Origin: Ascaphus truei
Taxonomy: Eukaryota > Chordata > Amphibia > Anura > Ascaphidae
Length of the DNA stretch: 64,000 nt
NCBI GenBank assembly: GCA_036426205.1
Contig: CM071568.1
Coordinates: 215,245,245 to 215,309,244, forward strand
Reading direction: 5' to 3'
The notes below the pieces were generated by a model. It saw nothing but the letters and a program-made list of their open reading frames with translations, did no database searches and was not told where the DNA came from. Below, in pieces: positions 11,258-20,718 of this stretch; position 1 is the first letter of the stretch, and every line of letters begins with the position of its first letter. A program made the translations under genes and the position numbers.

Positions 11258-11850
11258 AACAACATTTTAAATTAAACATAATGACTAAGTAATTTTGTGC
11301 TCCACTTTATTTGGCTGAACATACTATGTTAATTCACATATGTTTTGATGAAAATTTGGAGATGTGCATCAGTTAAAGCTGCAGTTCAATGTCCTGTTTA
11401 TGTTTTTGGTATGTAAATTTTGTAACGGCTATAGTTTGTGTGCAATCTCTAATTAAAGAAACAACTGCATAGGTTGCGAAATTATAGTTGTCCTTGTATT
11501 GATGTGCGGAGTTTGACGACATATTTAAATATGCTTAATGTGAATGGTTCATACATGGACAAGAGGAACAAGCATGCTTGTTCAAATCCAATACAATTGT
11601 TATTTACAAGTAGTTTTGTTTAAAACTGAACATGCTACAAGTATTTATGGTCAGTACACTAGTGATTGCTATCCAAAAACACACATGCAGGATAATTATT
11701 GAACTGCAGCTTTACATAAAAAGCATATTTGACATAAATGAATAAGGACATGTGTAATGTTGACATTTCATTTTCACATCTAAACAGATTATTGTAGTTT
11801 TATTTTAAATGCTTGCATTTCTCAAGTAAATATTGATGTAATAGCATACG
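11258..11850. other. Intron 2 of the Myb-like gene
   Basis: AT-rich sequence between exon 2 and exon 3 on the minus strand, bounded by GTGAGT (11856-11851) and the AG next to 11244. No other feature is seen. Confidence 0.6.
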
Positions 11851-12182
11851 ACTCACCTGGTGTCGAATGTGAAAGAGATGGTCCAATATCTCTGTTCCCT
11901 CCAATTCCAAATATAAGGCGGGGAGTCATAATTGATAACATCTTTTCCTCGTAAGACTGTAACTTGAGTGATGCTGGAGGTCCACCTCCTGTCCCACTTG
12001 TGATGCGTCCGGCCTTTGCCATCTTATTCTTGAGCCTATGTTTTATGTCCCCAAATCTTTTTTTACACGTCTCTGATGTCCTTGGAAAGACATCAGCTGA
12101 TGAGACAGCTCGGCATATCTGGGCCCACAATTTTGTTTTCTGACTGGTCTTGGTTTTACCTGTGTATATGTAACAATGTGTT

Positions 12183-13038
12183 TGTAAGGAATCCGCTCCT
12201 GGCTTTGATTATAGCTTTTGAAGACTTCTGCAGTTGCAAAAGCTTCCTCTGGCAATCAATGGCACATGTGCTGCCTATCATTGCAGCTTCTGCCCTGTGC
12301 TCCATCATTGGAGGAATACTCACACACCCTCCTCCTGTGATTGGATCTCCGCCCTTTATATCCTGGGCGTTGGCACTGAACCAGTGCCGAGCATAACCTC
12401 CTACATTGGACGTTACCGTCTCTGCCAGAAACCGCCCAGGCCTCTCTCCTAGTGTTCTACCTTCAAAGTTCCTGAGTATCCTGAGGCCTGTTCCTGTCTC
12501 CTGTGCTGAAGCGTGGTTAGCCAGCACTGGTACCTGCTGCATTCACTCCTTGCAGTGGTTACCCTTATTTTCCTGCGACCTGCTGCTATCTCCATGCAGT
12601 GGCCTGCCTTGGACTTCTGTGCTGAAGCGTTGGTTTCCCCGACGCTGCCCTGCGGTGTACTTCGGCCAGCCTGCTGTCTCCCCCTGATGAGACCGGCGTC
12701 ATGGGCCGAGCCCGCTCCTCGCGCAGAGGCCACTCCCGCGCTCACGCTCCTAAGCTGAAGCGGGGAACTCCTGTCTGCCTGTTGCCGATTCCTTGCTACG
12801 ACTACGACCACACGGATGTCTTCTATCCCGACCCTGCTTCGGCAATCGATTGTCCTGTCTTCTCCTACCCCGACCTTGGATTCAATAACGACGATGCTGC
12901 CTTCTCCAATCCTGACCCTGCGATGTACGACTACGAACTGCGCACTCCGGATCAGTCTGCGCGGACTTAGGTCGGTGATTATAACCCCACCTCAGCCCCG
13001 CGGTCCGGTAGCGGTTTTTGGCGAGCATCGGCGTAACA
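12183..13038 (-). mobile_element. Solo LTR (856 bp) in intron 1 of the Myb-like gene
   Basis: Read on the minus strand it begins TGTTACGCCGATGCTCGCC and ends CCTTACA. It is flanked by a perfect 5-bp duplication GTGTT (12178-12182, 13039-13043). It is homologous to the plus-orientation LTR at 58732-59638, sharing for example GTGGGGTTATA and CAGTTCGTAGTCGTACAT. The 5-bp duplication and TG/CA ends indicate an LTR retrotransposon or retrovirus reduced to one LTR by recombination. Frames inside it are not considered coding. Confidence 0.85.
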
Positions 13039-13043
13039 GTGTT

Positions 13044-13773
13044 CATATAAATTTCAGTATTTAAATCAAACTGTATGTTAATATTGTAACAATTATAACA
13101 TGTCCCTCTAATTACAGACACCTATTAGTGTAGGTCATGCGCGCATTCGTGTCAAATGACATGTGAACAATCAGCTGCACACCTCCGTTACAGCATACAT
13201 GTTTAACAACTGTATGTAACGTTAGGCATGTCTTGAATAAACAGTAATGGCATCTTAATACCATTTATTTTAACAATGTGATGAAATTAGTGTGAGGAGT
13301 GGGTAAGTGACATAGTCCCACTTTGTGCTGACTATGATAATGGGCCTGTAAAAGGGGTAAGTGAGCACAAAACGTCGCGTTCCCCTGCGTCTCATCTAAA
13401 CCACTTCCGTCCCTCTTAGGGATGTGTTTATCATATCCCTGAATTTTTAATAATTACAATTTTCACCCTTCCCTCACCATCCCTCACCCTTCTGTTTGTG
13501 ATTAAATTTTGTAGGCACATTGACAATGAATGACCCTCACTTTGAGTCATTCATATATATCAGCATTTAAAGCATCATTGATTGTTTAGTATTCATTATG
13601 AGTGCGGACAACACTTTTTATGTTCTATATGTACGTAAGACAGATTAGAGGTCCCTTCATTGTTCCACAGCACCCCACAACTTACACATGGGAAATATAG
13701 TTAATACATGAGAATGCGGCATATACAACCTAATGTATATATTGTTCTCGAATAATTCAAATACAAAACTTAC
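13044..13773. other. Remainder of intron 1 of the Myb-like gene
   Basis: No gene is seen. It is AT-rich, with C-rich TCCCTCACC repeats around 13469-13492. Confidence 0.5.
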
Positions 13774-14049
13774 ATGCTAATGATCCATAGAGTTGTTCAT
13801 AGGAACCCATGAGACTTTCAACCAGGATGTCATTTTCGCGATGGGTAAAGCAGGGGTTTCTTAGGCCCTCCGTCCGCGCCTGGCTTGTTAATTGTCCCTC
13901 ATCACTTCCATCATCATCATCATCATCATCACTGTTTGTATGGTGAACAGTGTCCCTCTCTCCCAGTCCAGTAGTCCCGCTACCCTCATCCACCTGCACT
14001 CCGCCACCTGGAATGTCATCACGGGACGTACCTGCCCTGGCACGACGTC

Positions 14050-14500
14050 TCACTCCACTCCGATGCTCCACCACTCCCCCACTCCCACCAGCCACCGCAC
14101 CTCCTCCACTCCCACGCTCCACCACTCCCCCACTCCCACCAGCCACTGCACCTCCTCCACTCCCACGCTCCACCACTCCCCCACTCCCCCACTCCCACCT
14201 GCCACCGCACCTCCTCCACTCCCATGCTCCACCACTCCCCCACTCCCACCAGCCACCGCACCTCCTCCACTCCCACGCTCCACCACTCCCTCACCCTCAC
14301 CTCCCACCCACGCCACCGCACCTCCTCCACTCTCACGCTCCACCACTCCCCCACTCCCACCAGCCACCGCACCTCCTCCACTCCCACGCTCCACCACTCC
14401 CCCACTCCCACCAGCCACTGCACCTCCTCCACTCCCACGTCCACTCCCACATCCACTCCTACGTCCACTCCCACCTCCACTCCCACGTCCACTCATCCTC
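14050..14500 (-). repeat. 51-bp minisatellite encoding the Myb-like N-terminal repeats
   Basis: About seven units of a 51-bp C-rich sequence (plus strand core CCTCCACTCCCACGCTCCAC) encode 17-residue Gly/Ser/Val repeats on the minus strand. One unit has an extra CCCCCACT-type octamer near 14180 that shifts the frame. The plus-strand Pro/Thr/Ser frames here are shadows. Confidence 0.85.
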
Positions 14501-14514
14501 TCTATTTGACTCAC

Positions 14515-15565
14515 TCACAATAAACAAATATAAAGAAAAATGACACACTAACAAAGTTCAATCACACTAACAATACAAAAAAGTAGATAAACACAAGACA
14601 ACTCACTCAATATTCGCCAACAAATCACCAACTCTCTCCAACTCTCTCCAACTACTACCACCAACTCGACTCTATCTCTCCTCACAACAACACCCACACT
14701 AAATGAACAAAATGGACGCTTTATATAGGGTATCCCTCCCAAATAGTTGGCCACAAGTGTGATTACTATTGTTTTCAGGTGATTGGCTAAATTGACGACG
14801 TCACAATTTAAGAATTTAACCACTACACTGCCATGTCCCAAACCAAAAATAATGACATACATTGTAATTGACAAGAAAATTATATTACATGGATTCACTC
14901 CTTCCATGGTCTCTCCCACACATACCCCAGAAAAATAAGGGGACATACATGAACCTCGGGGAACCATCATTGCCTTAGCGTGTAAATGAACACATATAAA
15001 AATTAATGATTACGTTTGCTTTAATAATACTGTCAATGAGCATGGGGTCCTCGGAGCTGAACAGCATTGGTTTCAGGTCCGGGGACCCCCTTCTTCAGGA
15101 GTTACAGGCCCCTTTATGGGGTGCCGGTATCCCCTGCTGAATGTACATTTCCCGGTCACGTGACCCGGACGCTTTAAAATTACAGTTGATACCGGCAGCA
15201 GTAAACGGGGCCTGTACCTCATGAAGTGGGGTCCCCCAGAGCAGACAATAATGCGGTTCAGCCCCTGCTCATGTACAATAGTAATCAAATGTATTTATGT
15301 ACTGTATAATCGCCTGTAACAGCCTTGCATGGAGATGGCAAATCTCCATGCAAATGTTACATGCGGCTTTTTTTTCTATCAGCTAGCGTACATAAAGGTT
15401 AAGAACGCTAGCAGGGTGAAATAAAGCAACACGTACGCTGTGGGTGTTCTGAGCTATTTGAAGCAGGTACGTAAAAAAAATGGCCTCAAGGCCTTAGTGC
15501 ATCGCGTCCCCGGCTTTACTTTTTAACGAACCTGTTTTTTGGCCAAATCAGAACGCAAAGCCATT
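14515..15565. other. Harbinger right-end non-coding region
   Basis: This interval lies upstream of the minus-strand Myb-like gene and probably holds its promoter, though no TATA box was assigned. An inverted repeat is present at 15072-15137 versus 15190-15242. GTGCATCGCG near 15500 resembles the left subterminal repeat. Confidence 0.45.
15072..15242. repeat. Internal inverted repeat near the Harbinger right end
   Basis: Arms of about 55-65 bp, including ACAGGCCCC / GGGGCCTGT and GGGGACCCC / GGGGTCCCC, can fold on each other around a loop of about 50 bp. This may be a subterminal structure or a small nested foldback. Confidence 0.55.
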
Positions 15566-15585
15566 GAGCTTAGTGCATAGACCCC
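15566..15585 (-). repeat. Right terminal inverted repeat of the Harbinger element
   Basis: The reverse complement reads GGGGTCTATGCACTAAGCTC, a 19/20 match to the left end. It is followed by the ATA target duplication at 15586-15588. Confidence 0.88.
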
Positions 15586-15912
15586 ATAGAGTGCATTTTT
15601 AGGGACTTATCCAGAGGGCAGTGTCTTTGCTACATCATGTGTTTTATTCTTCCATTGTTTACACTAATTATGAATACATTATTTGGGGCTAATTCATAAA
15701 TGAGGCATGATTTAAGGTCTGACGAACAATATATTGGGGGAGATTCACTAATCACTTTTACGGTTAACACATTGTGATCCTACGTCATCTGCTATTTAAG
15801 TCAATCTCAGTGCATTCATCTGTATTTTAGGTTAGTGAATGTCCATCATAGGGTCAAAATTACTAAGCAGTACTACTCCATAAGACACCTGCTGACACTG
15901 TTTAGAAACTAA

Positions 15913-16621
15913 GGGCTCTATACACGAAGCGCCGAAAAGTTTTTTTTCGCCACAAAAAGCCTTTGGGATTCAGAAAGCGCCGATAAGTGGCCAAAATCAG
16001 CATTTTTTTCCCCCGATAAAAAATTATCGGCACCCAGCAGCCGATAAGCCACTTTTTGGCACCTTTCGCCACTTTTTTAAATCGGCTGTATTCTAGTATC
16101 CCCGATCATCTTTTTGGTTCTTATCGGTGCTGATCGGCACTCTCGAAAAGCCATTTTTTCGGCAATTCGTCCCGCCAACTCAAAGTTGGCGGCTTGGTGG
16201 GGAAAAGCATCGGCAAGGGCGACACTTAGAAAAAATCAGGCCTTTTCCTGTCTGTGATTGATACCGGGGGTCTCCGGAGCTGATACCAGCACCGGAGGCC
16301 CCCGGCATGCATCCGAGGCTGGAAAAATGCATGTAAAGCCCACTTCATTACCTTAGCGGCTAACCGCTAAGGCAATGAAGGCGTTAACCCACCGTGCCAG
16401 GTTTATTGTGGGTAGCGGGGGTGGGTGAAGGGGGTATTTGGCCCTTGTTGCTTGTTTAGGGCTTGCGGGGGGGTTGCGGGTGCAGTTAACCTCTTCACGA
16501 CTGTAGCAGGGATCGGCATGGATTCAGTCCTTACTGAATACTGCAAGGGCAAATCGCCAAAATCATGCCTATCGGGAACACTTGCCGAAAGCATTTTTTC
16601 GGCGCTTAGTGCATGAGGCCC
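15913..16621. mobile_element. 709-bp Harbinger-type MITE
   Basis: Ends are inverted: GGGCTCTATACACGAAGCGC on the left, and a right end whose reverse complement is GGGCCTCATGCACTAAGCGC. The same position in copy A (about 1540) is empty. Terminal GGGC and similarity to the neighbouring Harbinger ends suggest a non-autonomous Harbinger relative. The 3-bp flanks (TAA left, TTG right) do not match, so the target duplication has mutated or the boundary is off by a base or two. The interior has inverted GATAAG/CTTATC blocks and no coding sequence. Confidence 0.75.
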
Positions 16622-16678
16622 TTGGCTCCTTACAGCCCATTCAAATGCACAGAATGTGTCTAATGCAGTAGCCCTGTA

Positions 16679-17039
16679 TACTGCTGCGGCCAAGTTTATT
16701 CGAGCATTTGCCCGTTCTTGGCCGCAGCAGTATCCTGGCGCGCGCCGCAGGGTGACGGGCGCGCGCCGAAGCAGCGGAAGAGCGCCCTCCGATCGGGGCG
16801 CTCTCCCTACCGCTGCCGGGTCCGCCGGGTCCCCCGGAACCCCCTGCCGCCGTCCCGCGATCGCGGGACACCAGGGCTCCCTCGGGGAGCCCTGGACGCG
16901 CGTGCAGGGGGCGCTGGCACCCGATGATGCGTGACCGCGCATCGGTGATGCGCGGCACGCTGAGGGAGTGCGGCTCGCAAGCCGGGACATTTCCCGGCTT
17001 GCGGAATGAGCCGCACTCGGATAAACTGTGTCGGCAGTG
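16679..17039. mobile_element. 361-bp MITE with CACTG-like ends and GC-rich hairpins
   Basis: The insertion is absent from copy A at about 1593-1598. The left end reads TACTGCTGCGGCCAAGTTTA. The right end, reversed, reads CACTGCCGACACAGTTTATC. Both share AGTTTATYCGAG, and TA flanks each side. Each terminus also folds into its own hairpin. The right end resembles the MITE in the retroviral gag (41177-41577). A CACTG terminus with 2-bp duplication could mean EnSpm/CACTA or a mariner-like family; not resolved. Confidence 0.7.
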
Positions 17040-17138
17040 TATTAAATATGGTCTTTTGTTGTCCATTCACTTGAAATGCATCTTCCAGCATGAAATGTGT
17101 CTTATGAAGTAGCACTTCTTAGTAAATATGGAATATAA

Positions 17139-17389
17139 GGCCTCGGGCATGGTCATCGCTTAGGCGCTGACCCGTGCTGAGGCACACTCACGCTTACCAG
17201 TGAGCCCCTGCAGCTGCAATGAGAGCGGCTTTAGCAGGGGCTCGCGCACGCCCAATGAGAGCGAACCAGCTCCGTTACATCACTGGCCCGCCCCCCCAAC
17301 ACGCCCACAGACGGCGCGCTAACCAAGGCCAGGGAAAGCACCCGCTTTCCCTCAGCCTCCGCACGGGCTGAGTCACCATGGACTCAGCC
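17139..17389. mobile_element. 251-bp GC-rich MITE with TAA duplication
   Basis: Absent from copy A, where a single TAA lies at 1693-1695; here TAA flanks both ends (17136-17138, 17390-17392). Ends are weakly inverted (GGCCTCGGGCATGGT versus GGCTGAGTCCATGGT). The 3-bp TAA duplication is typical of PIF/Harbinger MITEs. Confidence 0.72.
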
Positions 17390-17855
17390 TAATGCATCTC
17401 TCTATCTCTATCTCAGTCAGCAACATGACAGAACACCACACACTATGTACTTATTTCATTAGGATACCTATATTTATACAATTGACATTAAGAAAATATT
17501 AAAAAATATTAAAAAATTGTCACTGTGCCATGCTAAGATGTAGGCAGAACATCTCAATTTCCAGAGCAGATTGCACAGACAGATGGACAGAACAAGATGT
17601 GAAGGTAAGCAGGACAGGGACAAGATTAATAGAATTGGTACATCAAGCACAGTATACGTACTTGTCGTAGGCAATCCAGCGTTTGGAATTGAACAGTGAA
17701 ACAGGCAGGTAAAAGGACAGGTCAGACCAGGAGCTATATTGTTCTAGAGTGGGCCTAGAATATTAACCATTTGGGTGCCCTATTGTTGCCACACACCAAA
17801 ATAAAAATGGACGGCGCACCCACACTAATCATACAAGTGAATAAAAGTGGATAAA

Positions 17856-18478
17856 TGTGAGGAGGCAGGGCCTCTTCACTCTACCGCTGCTCCCTCTCTC
17901 TGTGCTCCAAGGCGCCGGCTGCAGCGCATCTACGCACTGCCCCCTCGCTCCCACGCGGCTCTCTCACACGCCGCCCTCATTGAGCGTTCAATCAATCAAC
18001 TTACAGAGCGGGCGCCTCGCAAGATAATTTATTTACTTTGCGGTAGGCTCTTCCCACCGCCCAATCCAGGACCCAGGTACATCACTCCTGTTATTCCTCT
18101 GCAACCTCGCTCTGCATAGTTCGTTTGCCTTGTGCTGTTGGATATTGTGCCTAGCTCCCTCTTATGTTACAGATCTTGTTACCGAACTGGCTTGTCTTCC
18201 TACCCTCTCTGGCTCCATGACCCCGGCTTCCACTCGACCTTGCTTAACTCCCGGACCCCTCGAACTCGGCTCCTGGACTCCTACGACTCGGACCTCTCCT
18301 ACCCTCGACCCTTGGCTTCAGACTTCACTACGGTACTTTCTCTATGCCCGGATCTGGCAAGTACGATAAGCTCCTTGTACCCCTGGTCTTGGCCACGCTA
18401 CCAAATCCACACTCCGGGTGTGCTCTCACTACTGCGGGTGCGTGGTTACTCACTCTCCACCTCAGTACTGGGGTGATA
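17856..18478 (-). mobile_element. Solo LTR (623 bp), minus orientation
   Basis: Read on the minus strand it starts TATCACCCCAGTACTGAGG and ends CCTCACA. It is flanked by ATAAA / ATAAG, a 5-bp duplication with one mismatch. Its GC- and pyrimidine-rich character resembles the other solo LTRs here, but the sequence is a separate family. Open frames across it are incidental. Confidence 0.6.
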
Positions 18479-18830
18479 ATAAGAAAAATAAATAATCATA
18501 AGTGATAGATACTGACTATGGAAAGGAAGGGGAGGGTTAATTCCCACTTGTGATGCTAACCAGGAGTAGGCAATGTTTGATCATGATATAAAAATATAAA
18601 CATCTTCATAGCATAGGACAGTTCATAAGACTCAGGATTCCAGATAGTCCAATGTTAAACACACTCCCATAGATTATGCCACTAGCCATATAGGTAAGTC
18701 TTATGTGGTGGTCTAGGTAACCGTGTGTAGGACTGATCACATAAATGAAGTAAATGGATTACTCACTGCTGACCTTGGGGATATCCTGGTCCTGTCCTGC
18801 GTGCTCCTACCAAGGAACAATTGAAGAGAG
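18479..18830. other. No gene seen
   Basis: AT-rich. It contains GATACTGACTATG at about 18508, which recurs right after the long inverted repeat (about 19145), suggesting that the foldback sequence duplicated or inserted next to this motif. Confidence 0.4.
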
Positions 18831-19143
18831 TACAGGGAAAACGGTGGTGCATCTGCTGCTGCTGCTGCTGAAGATTGGAAACCACAAACTGCAAACCACA
18901 AAATATCCTAGGTGCAAAAATTTATTTTAGGGCATAGTAACAGCGATCAACAGTGATCAAAGATAAAGCGTGGGATATGATCAAAGATAAAGCGTGGGAT
19001 ACCACGGGAAACGCGTCAGAGTGTTCTTCTTGGCTGTTACTATGCCCTAAAATAAATTTTTGCACCTAGGATATTTTGTGGTTTGCAGTTTGTGGTTTCC
19101 AATCTTCAGCAGCAGCAGCAGATGCACCACCGTTTTCCCTGTA
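18831..19143. repeat. Near-perfect long inverted repeat (arms 113/110 bp, loop 90 bp)
   Basis: The arm 18831-18943 is the reverse complement of 19034-19143. The only difference I see is the CTG run: six triplets on the left, five CAG on the right. The 90-bp loop has a direct repeat of GATCAAAGATAAAGCGTGGG. Such identity implies recent formation or gene conversion between arms. Transcribed, it would give a long hairpin. Confidence 0.9.
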
Positions 19144-19767
19144 GATACTGACTATGAAAATTGCTCAAAACCTCCGGTGAGGACTTGTTTCCAAAAGTCC
19201 TCTTTTTCAACGTCCCTCCTCCAAATTCCAGAAGGAGCAGGATCACCCCAGAAAAGAGAAAATAATATAGTGCACACTGTGCAAAGTAAATGTGGAAAAT
19301 GTGGAACTTGGCTCGTACAGTATGTCATCCCACTTACGAAGAGAGGAATAATAAAGCTCATCCAATCAGTGGCTAGTGTGTGTCTTCTTCCCGTGGTGAA
19401 GGTCCAGGGACCATCAGAAGTTTGTGACCAGAGCTGTGACTGCATTGGACAGAGTTGCTAAGAGACTGCAATAGGAGATGAAGAATAAAACCGTTCCTGT
19501 ATATACCTCCTGCCTGATGTGTAATCTTTAGAGGGGGAGAAGAGTCTATTCTACTGTGAGAGATTACCTTCATACATCTGGAGCCTACATCAGCAGGAGG
19601 TGCTGAGTACCATGGAGTAAATGTCAGGTATGTACCCCAGAAGCCTGTTGTGCAGTCCCCACAACATCAGTGGACACCTCAGCCTCTTGTGAGCCTACAG
19701 GTTGCAAGCACCATACACCTGGTAACAGGAAAATCTCCCATAGGGTGGGGGAAAACTGTTACACATG
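19144..19767. other. No recognised gene
   Basis: Moderate GC and a 133-residue frame without known domain. GAATAAAACC at about 19484 resembles a polyadenylation signal of a retroelement, but no element was identified. Confidence 0.35.
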
Positions 19768-19950
19768 TTATTTAAAAACATTTCAAATAATTAAACCAAC
19801 GAGAATCGAGTCGGTACACACAAAATGGGAGATCCATGTATATATATATATATAGTTATACGTTACCGTTCCAAGGATTGGTAAACAAGAGACAGCACTC
19901 AATGTTGAAAATCAAAGTGTATTAGTAAAAGCAAAAATACATCCAGAAAC

Positions 19951-19990
19951 CCAACGTTTCGGTCCTACAGAATGGGACCTTCCTCAGGGG
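19951..19990 (-). ncRNA. Hammerhead-ribozyme-like motif
   Basis: The minus strand reads CTGAGGA, a 5-bp stem (GGTCC / GGACC), then GAAAC. This matches the CUGANGA - helix II - GAAA core of hammerhead ribozymes, which are known in PLE termini. Helices I and III are weak (CCC / GGG), so this copy is probably inactive. Confidence 0.4.
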
Positions 19991-20070
19991 GATACAAAGT
20001 ATACAAAATATATATATTTTTTTTTTATGTTATGGTGGGTGAAAAAGGCAACAAAAAATCTCTACTGTTA

Positions 20071-20517
20071 GCCAATAAAGAATATCACTTGTGAGCACAT
20101 TCACATGTCTTAGACAGGTCTGCAACCCTGCCTTTCAAGGGATTCTGGGAAATGACATGCAAATGAGCACACGTGTCACATTTTGCCTGGAATATCCATT
20201 GACATGGAGCCAATTTAAGCTGATGCATCGCCGTTCACACAGCTTTGAAGCACAGCATGGGACTAGCAAAGCAAGTACAAACCACTCAAAGACATATTTC
20301 GACCTTGATGGGTATCATCAGTGTGAGGTTGATTCATACTTGCTTTTAATGGATATTCTAGGCAAAAGGTGACACACTGTGTGCTCATTTGCATGTCATT
20401 TCCCAGAATCCCTTGCTGCAGTGTAAGCACTCTATGCTAGGTGATAATGGTTGAAAGGTAGAGTTGCAGACCTGTCAAGACATGCGAATGTGCTCACAAG
20501 TGATATTCTTTATTGGC
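20071..20517. repeat. Foldback element, family member 1
   Basis: Ends GCCAATAAAGAATATCACTT and its reverse complement at 20498-20517 bound imperfect arms that share GGGATTCTGGGAAATGACAT and AGACAGGTCTGCA. Relatives occur at 24335-24500 and 50745-50850. The centre carries a hammerhead-like core. Confidence 0.75.
20284..20330 (-). ncRNA. Hammerhead-ribozyme-like motif in the foldback centre
   Basis: On the minus strand: CTGATGA (exact core), a short stem ACC / GGT, GAAA, then TATGTC ending in the classical GUC cleavage triplet. Flanks CCTCACA and TTTGAGTGG give a partial helix I. This is the minimal form reported for PLE-associated hammerheads. Activity is untested. Confidence 0.5.
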
Positions 20518-20718
20518 TATATAGATATATAACTTAAAACGTGATGGTAAACCCTACAGTCTTGAAAATGCAAACACAGCAGTAAAAAAATTCTTTTTAG
20601 TAAGAACTGTTTTAGTTTTTCTCAACCACGTATAAATGTATATATACATGGATCCACCCTTTTGTGTGTACCAACTCGGTTATTTTTGGTTTAATTATTT
20701 TATATGTTTTTAAATAAT

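Larger units (their letters stand above)
9405..14514 (-). pseudogene. Myb/SANT-like partner protein of the Harbinger element, three exons, minisatellite-rich
   Basis: In PIF/Harbinger elements a second gene encodes a Myb-like protein that binds DNA and helps bring the transposase to the nucleus and the transposon ends. Exon 1 (14514-13774) begins MSQIERMSGRG, contains a 17-residue Gly/Ser/Val repeat, a run of Asp, and ends with NPCFTHRENDILVESL (first helix of the Myb-like fold). Donor GTAAGT is at 13773. Exon 2 (12159-11857) carries WAQICRAV and RTSETCKKRFGDIKHRLK, then GTGGGPP; its donor is GTGAGT. Exon 3 (11244-9405) starts IAEDMDSD, is acidic then Gln/Pro-rich, and continues through 18-bp (QSEPEI) and 30-bp (TGTSPGTGST) repeats to a basic end. 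All exon phases agree. Damage: an 8-bp slippage in exon 1 near 14180 and a MITE in exon 3 (10370-10714) supplying a stop. Domain call secure; boundaries predicted. Confidence 0.8.
4228..15585 (+). mobile_element. PIF/Harbinger DNA transposon, 11.36 kb, with transposase and Myb-like genes
   Basis: Terminal inverted repeats match at 19 of 20 positions (GGGGGCTATGCACTAAGCTC on the left; the reverse complement of 15566-15585 on the right). The element is flanked by ATA on both sides (4225-4227, 15586-15588), and the paralogous empty site at 1217-1219 has one ATA. A 3-bp target duplication is typical of PIF/Harbinger. Inside are a HARBI1-like DDE transposase (plus strand, 5455-6910) and a Myb/SANT-like gene (minus strand, 14514-9405), the two-gene arrangement known for this superfamily. 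Both genes carry disabling changes, so this copy is probably not autonomous. It has been hit by a mariner-like MITE (10370-10714) and a solo LTR (12183-13038). At 11 kb it is long for the superfamily, largely through minisatellites and later insertions. Confidence 0.9.
3708..17676 (+). repeat. Direct repeat copy B, split by four nested DNA transposons
   Basis: The 1.27-kb sequence of 699-1972 recurs here in five pieces: 3708-4227, 15586-15912, 16622-16678, 17040-17138 and 17390-17676. The intervening blocks are a Harbinger element and three MITEs. Comparison with copy A gives near-exact insertion points, so the nesting is directly visible and does not depend on knowing the repeat families. 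Confidence 0.85.
19768..20718. repeat. Inverted-repeat-bounded block of PLE-like repeats
   Basis: About 95-bp arms (19768-19866 and 20629-20718) share TTATTTAAAAACAT, TAATTAAACCAA and GGTACACACAAAA in opposite orientation. The block contains a hammerhead-like motif (19951-19990) and a nested foldback (20071-20517). Composition fits Penelope-like element termini, which is an inference. Confidence 0.55.

Noticed and set aside
12156..12970. Multiple frames with Cys/Ser-rich products
   Set aside because: They lie wholly inside a solo LTR and run across each other in all frames.
13892..14543. Two long plus-strand Pro/Thr/Ser/His-rich frames
   Set aside because: Shadows of the 51-bp minisatellite encoding Gly/Ser/Val repeats on the other strand.
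16403..17115. Several overlapping frames of 90-195 residues in GC-rich DNA
   Set aside because: They cross the ends of two MITEs whose boundaries are set by comparison with copy A. No domain is seen.
19060..19461. 133-residue frame starting inside the long inverted repeat
   Set aside because: It begins in the foldback arm, has no recognisable domain, and its Cys-rich end shows no spacing pattern of a known family.
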